Positions 62,806 through 64,000 of a stretch of 64,000 nucleotides of DNA are shown here, in pieces. A program made the position numbers and the translations under genes. Below the pieces are notes generated by a model. It worked only from the letters and a program-made list of their open reading frames with translations. It did not search any database and was not told where the DNA came from. Source of the stretch: CAXSEF01 sp964236695 (GTDB lineage Bacteria > Pseudomonadota > Alphaproteobacteria > Acetobacterales > Acetobacteraceae); contig CAXSFU010000003.1 of assembly GCA_964236695.1 (NCBI GenBank), positions 37,902 to 101,901 of the forward strand, in the 5' to 3' direction. Each line of letters begins with the position of its first letter. Position 1 is the stretch's first letter.

Positions 62806-63888
62806 ATGTCCCCCCTGCTTAGCCGCGCCATCGAGGCCGCCGCGCTGCGCGCGCTGGTGCTGGTGGCCGCCGCGCTGTGCGGCCTGTTCAGCCTGCTGGA
62901 GTTCGTCGAGCAGCTCGCTTCGGTCGGCCAGGGCGACTATCGGGTCGGCGACGCCCTCGCCTACGTGGCGCTCACCGCCCCGGGGCGCCTGCTGCAGGTG
63001 ATGCCGGTGTCGATGCTGCTGGCGTCCCTGCTCTCGCTCGGCGCCCTGGCCAGGACCTCCGAGCTGACCGCCATGCTGAGCCTCGGCATCTCGGAGCGGC
63101 GCATCGTCGGCACGGTGCTGCGCCTGCTCCTGCCGGTGGTGGCCGTGCTGCTGCTGCTCGCCCAGTTCGTCATCCCCCCGGCGCAGCAGAGGGCGCAGGA
63201 CTGGCGCGCCGACGCCCTCGGTCCCGGCGCCGCCCAGGGCGGCGACGCCGTCTGGGCGCACGACGGGCGCGAGTACCTCAGCGTCGCGCGCTTCGAGCAC
63301 GGCACCGTGCCGGTCGGCATCGACCTCTACCGCTTCCGCGCCGACGGCAGCCTCGACAGCCTGGTGCACGCCGCGCGCGGCGAGATCGGCGCCGACGGCA
63401 CCTGGGCGCTCAGCGACGTCTCGCGCCGCACCGTCGAGGACGGGCGCCTCGCCACCGAGCACCTGGCCCGGCTCGACTGGCATTCCTTCGTCCCGCCCGG
63501 CCGGCTCGGCGTCCTGACCCTGCCGCCGGACAGCCTCGCCCCCCTCGCGCTGGTCCGCCACATCGCCCGGCTGCGGAAGCAGCACCAGGCCGCCACCCGC
63601 TTCGAGCGCGCCCTGTGGACCCGCGCGGCGATCCCGGTGTCGATGGCCGCGATGGTGATGATCGCCGCCCCCCTGGTGTTCGGCGCTCCACGCCAGCAGG
63701 GCAGCGGCCAGCGGATGGCGCGCGGCGTCGGCCTGGGGATCGTGTTCTCCCTCGCCCAGCAGATCGCGGGCCGCCTCGGCGAGCTGCTCTCCGTCGGCCC
63801 CGCCGTCACCGCGCTGGCGCCGCCGCTGCTGCTGCTGGCCCTGGCGATCGCCCTGCTGCCGGGCGGGGGCGGGGCGCGGACGTCCTAG
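62806..63888 (+). CDS. lptG: LPS export permease LptG
   Basis: Partner of LptF (360 aa). LLEFVEQLASVGQGDY, then LTAPGRLLQVMPVSMLLASLLSLGALARTSELTAMLSLGIS, a periplasmic beta domain (DAVWAHDGREYLSVARFEHG) and C-terminal helices GLGIVFSLAQQIAGRLGELLSV. ATG 62806 lies 26 bases after a family-B repeat. Confidence 0.9.
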   Translation: MSPLLSRAIEAAALRALVLVAAALCGLFSLLEFVEQLASVGQGDYRVGDALAYVALTAPGRLLQVMPVSMLLASLLSLGALARTSELTAMLSLGISERRIVGTVLRLLLPVVAVLLLLAQFVIPPAQQRAQDWRADALGPGAAQGGDAVWAHDGREYLSVARFEHGTVPVGIDLYRFRADGSLDSLVHAARGEIGADGTWALSDVSRRTVEDGRLATEHLARLDWHSFVPPGRLGVLTLPPDSLAPLALVRHIARLRKQHQAATRFERALWTRAAIPVSMAAMVMIAAPLVFGAPRQQGSGQRMARGVGLGIVFSLAQQIAGRLGELLSVGPAVTALAPPLLLLALAIALLPGGGGARTS

Positions 63889-63889
63889 G

Positions 63890-64000
63890 GAAGAAAGCAA
63901 GGCTGGGCTCTGCCCAGACCCGCAAAGGGTCCGAGGACCCTTTGATCCCGTGACTTGAAGCTTGTCTTCGAGCGACACCGGAATGGCCGCTTCCGACCCA
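63890..64000. repeat. Family-A repeat, right-edge copy (partial)
   Basis: Starts GAAGAAAGCAAGGCTGGGCTCTGCC and holds AAAGGGTCCGAGGACCCTTTGATCCCG; the right inverted end is not seen, so it is truncated or ends by 63960. Confidence 0.65.

Overview
The window is most of a photosynthesis gene cluster from an aerobic or facultative purple alphaproteobacterium, plus about 20 kb of ordinary chromosomal genes. Very high G+C with strong GC3 bias, the gene order, alphaproteobacterial markers (DUF1491- and DUF3126-like proteins, MucR, an AerR/PpsR pair) and two dispersed repeat families fit an Acetobacteraceae-like member of Rhodospirillales. That placement is inference; no rRNA or tRNA gene is visible.

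Region 1 (1-4250, minus): bchP (start only), bchG, ppsR, aerR. It is read away from a short divergent control region with two overlapping PpsR-type boxes.

Region 2 (4251-25913, plus): bchF-N-B-H-L-M, lhaA, puhA-B-C, a 96-aa gene, acsF, a PuhE-COG0523 GTPase fusion, hemA (5-aminolevulinate synthase), bchI, bchD, bchO and a small membrane protein. This covers tetrapyrrole entry, Mg insertion, O2-dependent ring E closure, dark protochlorophyllide reduction, the reaction-centre H subunit and RC/LH1 assembly.

Region 3 (25914-27286): a more AT-rich gene for a stand-alone AAA ATPase lies inside the cluster and looks acquired.

Region 4 (27287-43445): crtC and crtD (minus) and crtE, crtF, bchC-X-Y-Z, pufB-A-L-M-C (plus). 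The puf operon continues into a triheme cytochrome c and a 67-aa two-helix membrane protein, an extension I do not recognise from standard puf operons. PufB carries a His-rich C-terminal extension of about 44 residues. Two long, mutually inverted copies of an AT-rich repeat flank this segment.

Region 5 (43516-64000): tspO, DUF3126-like, glycogen phosphorylase, DUF1491-like, two tandem OmpA-type porins, a secreted protein, a lipoprotein, sulfite reductase, 1-Cys peroxiredoxin, an Rrf2 regulator, cysteine synthase, flavin reductase, msrB, mucR, a prolyl oligopeptidase, lptF and lptG.

Two repeat families punctuate the window. Family A (GC-rich, about 80-190 bp, inverted ends) has about 18 copies, one of them in frame inside bchB. 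Family B (AT-rich, four copies) sits mostly between convergent genes and can form terminator-like hairpins. Not seen in the window: crtI, crtB, crtA, bchE, pufQ, LH2 genes, RNA genes, CRISPR arrays, transposases.
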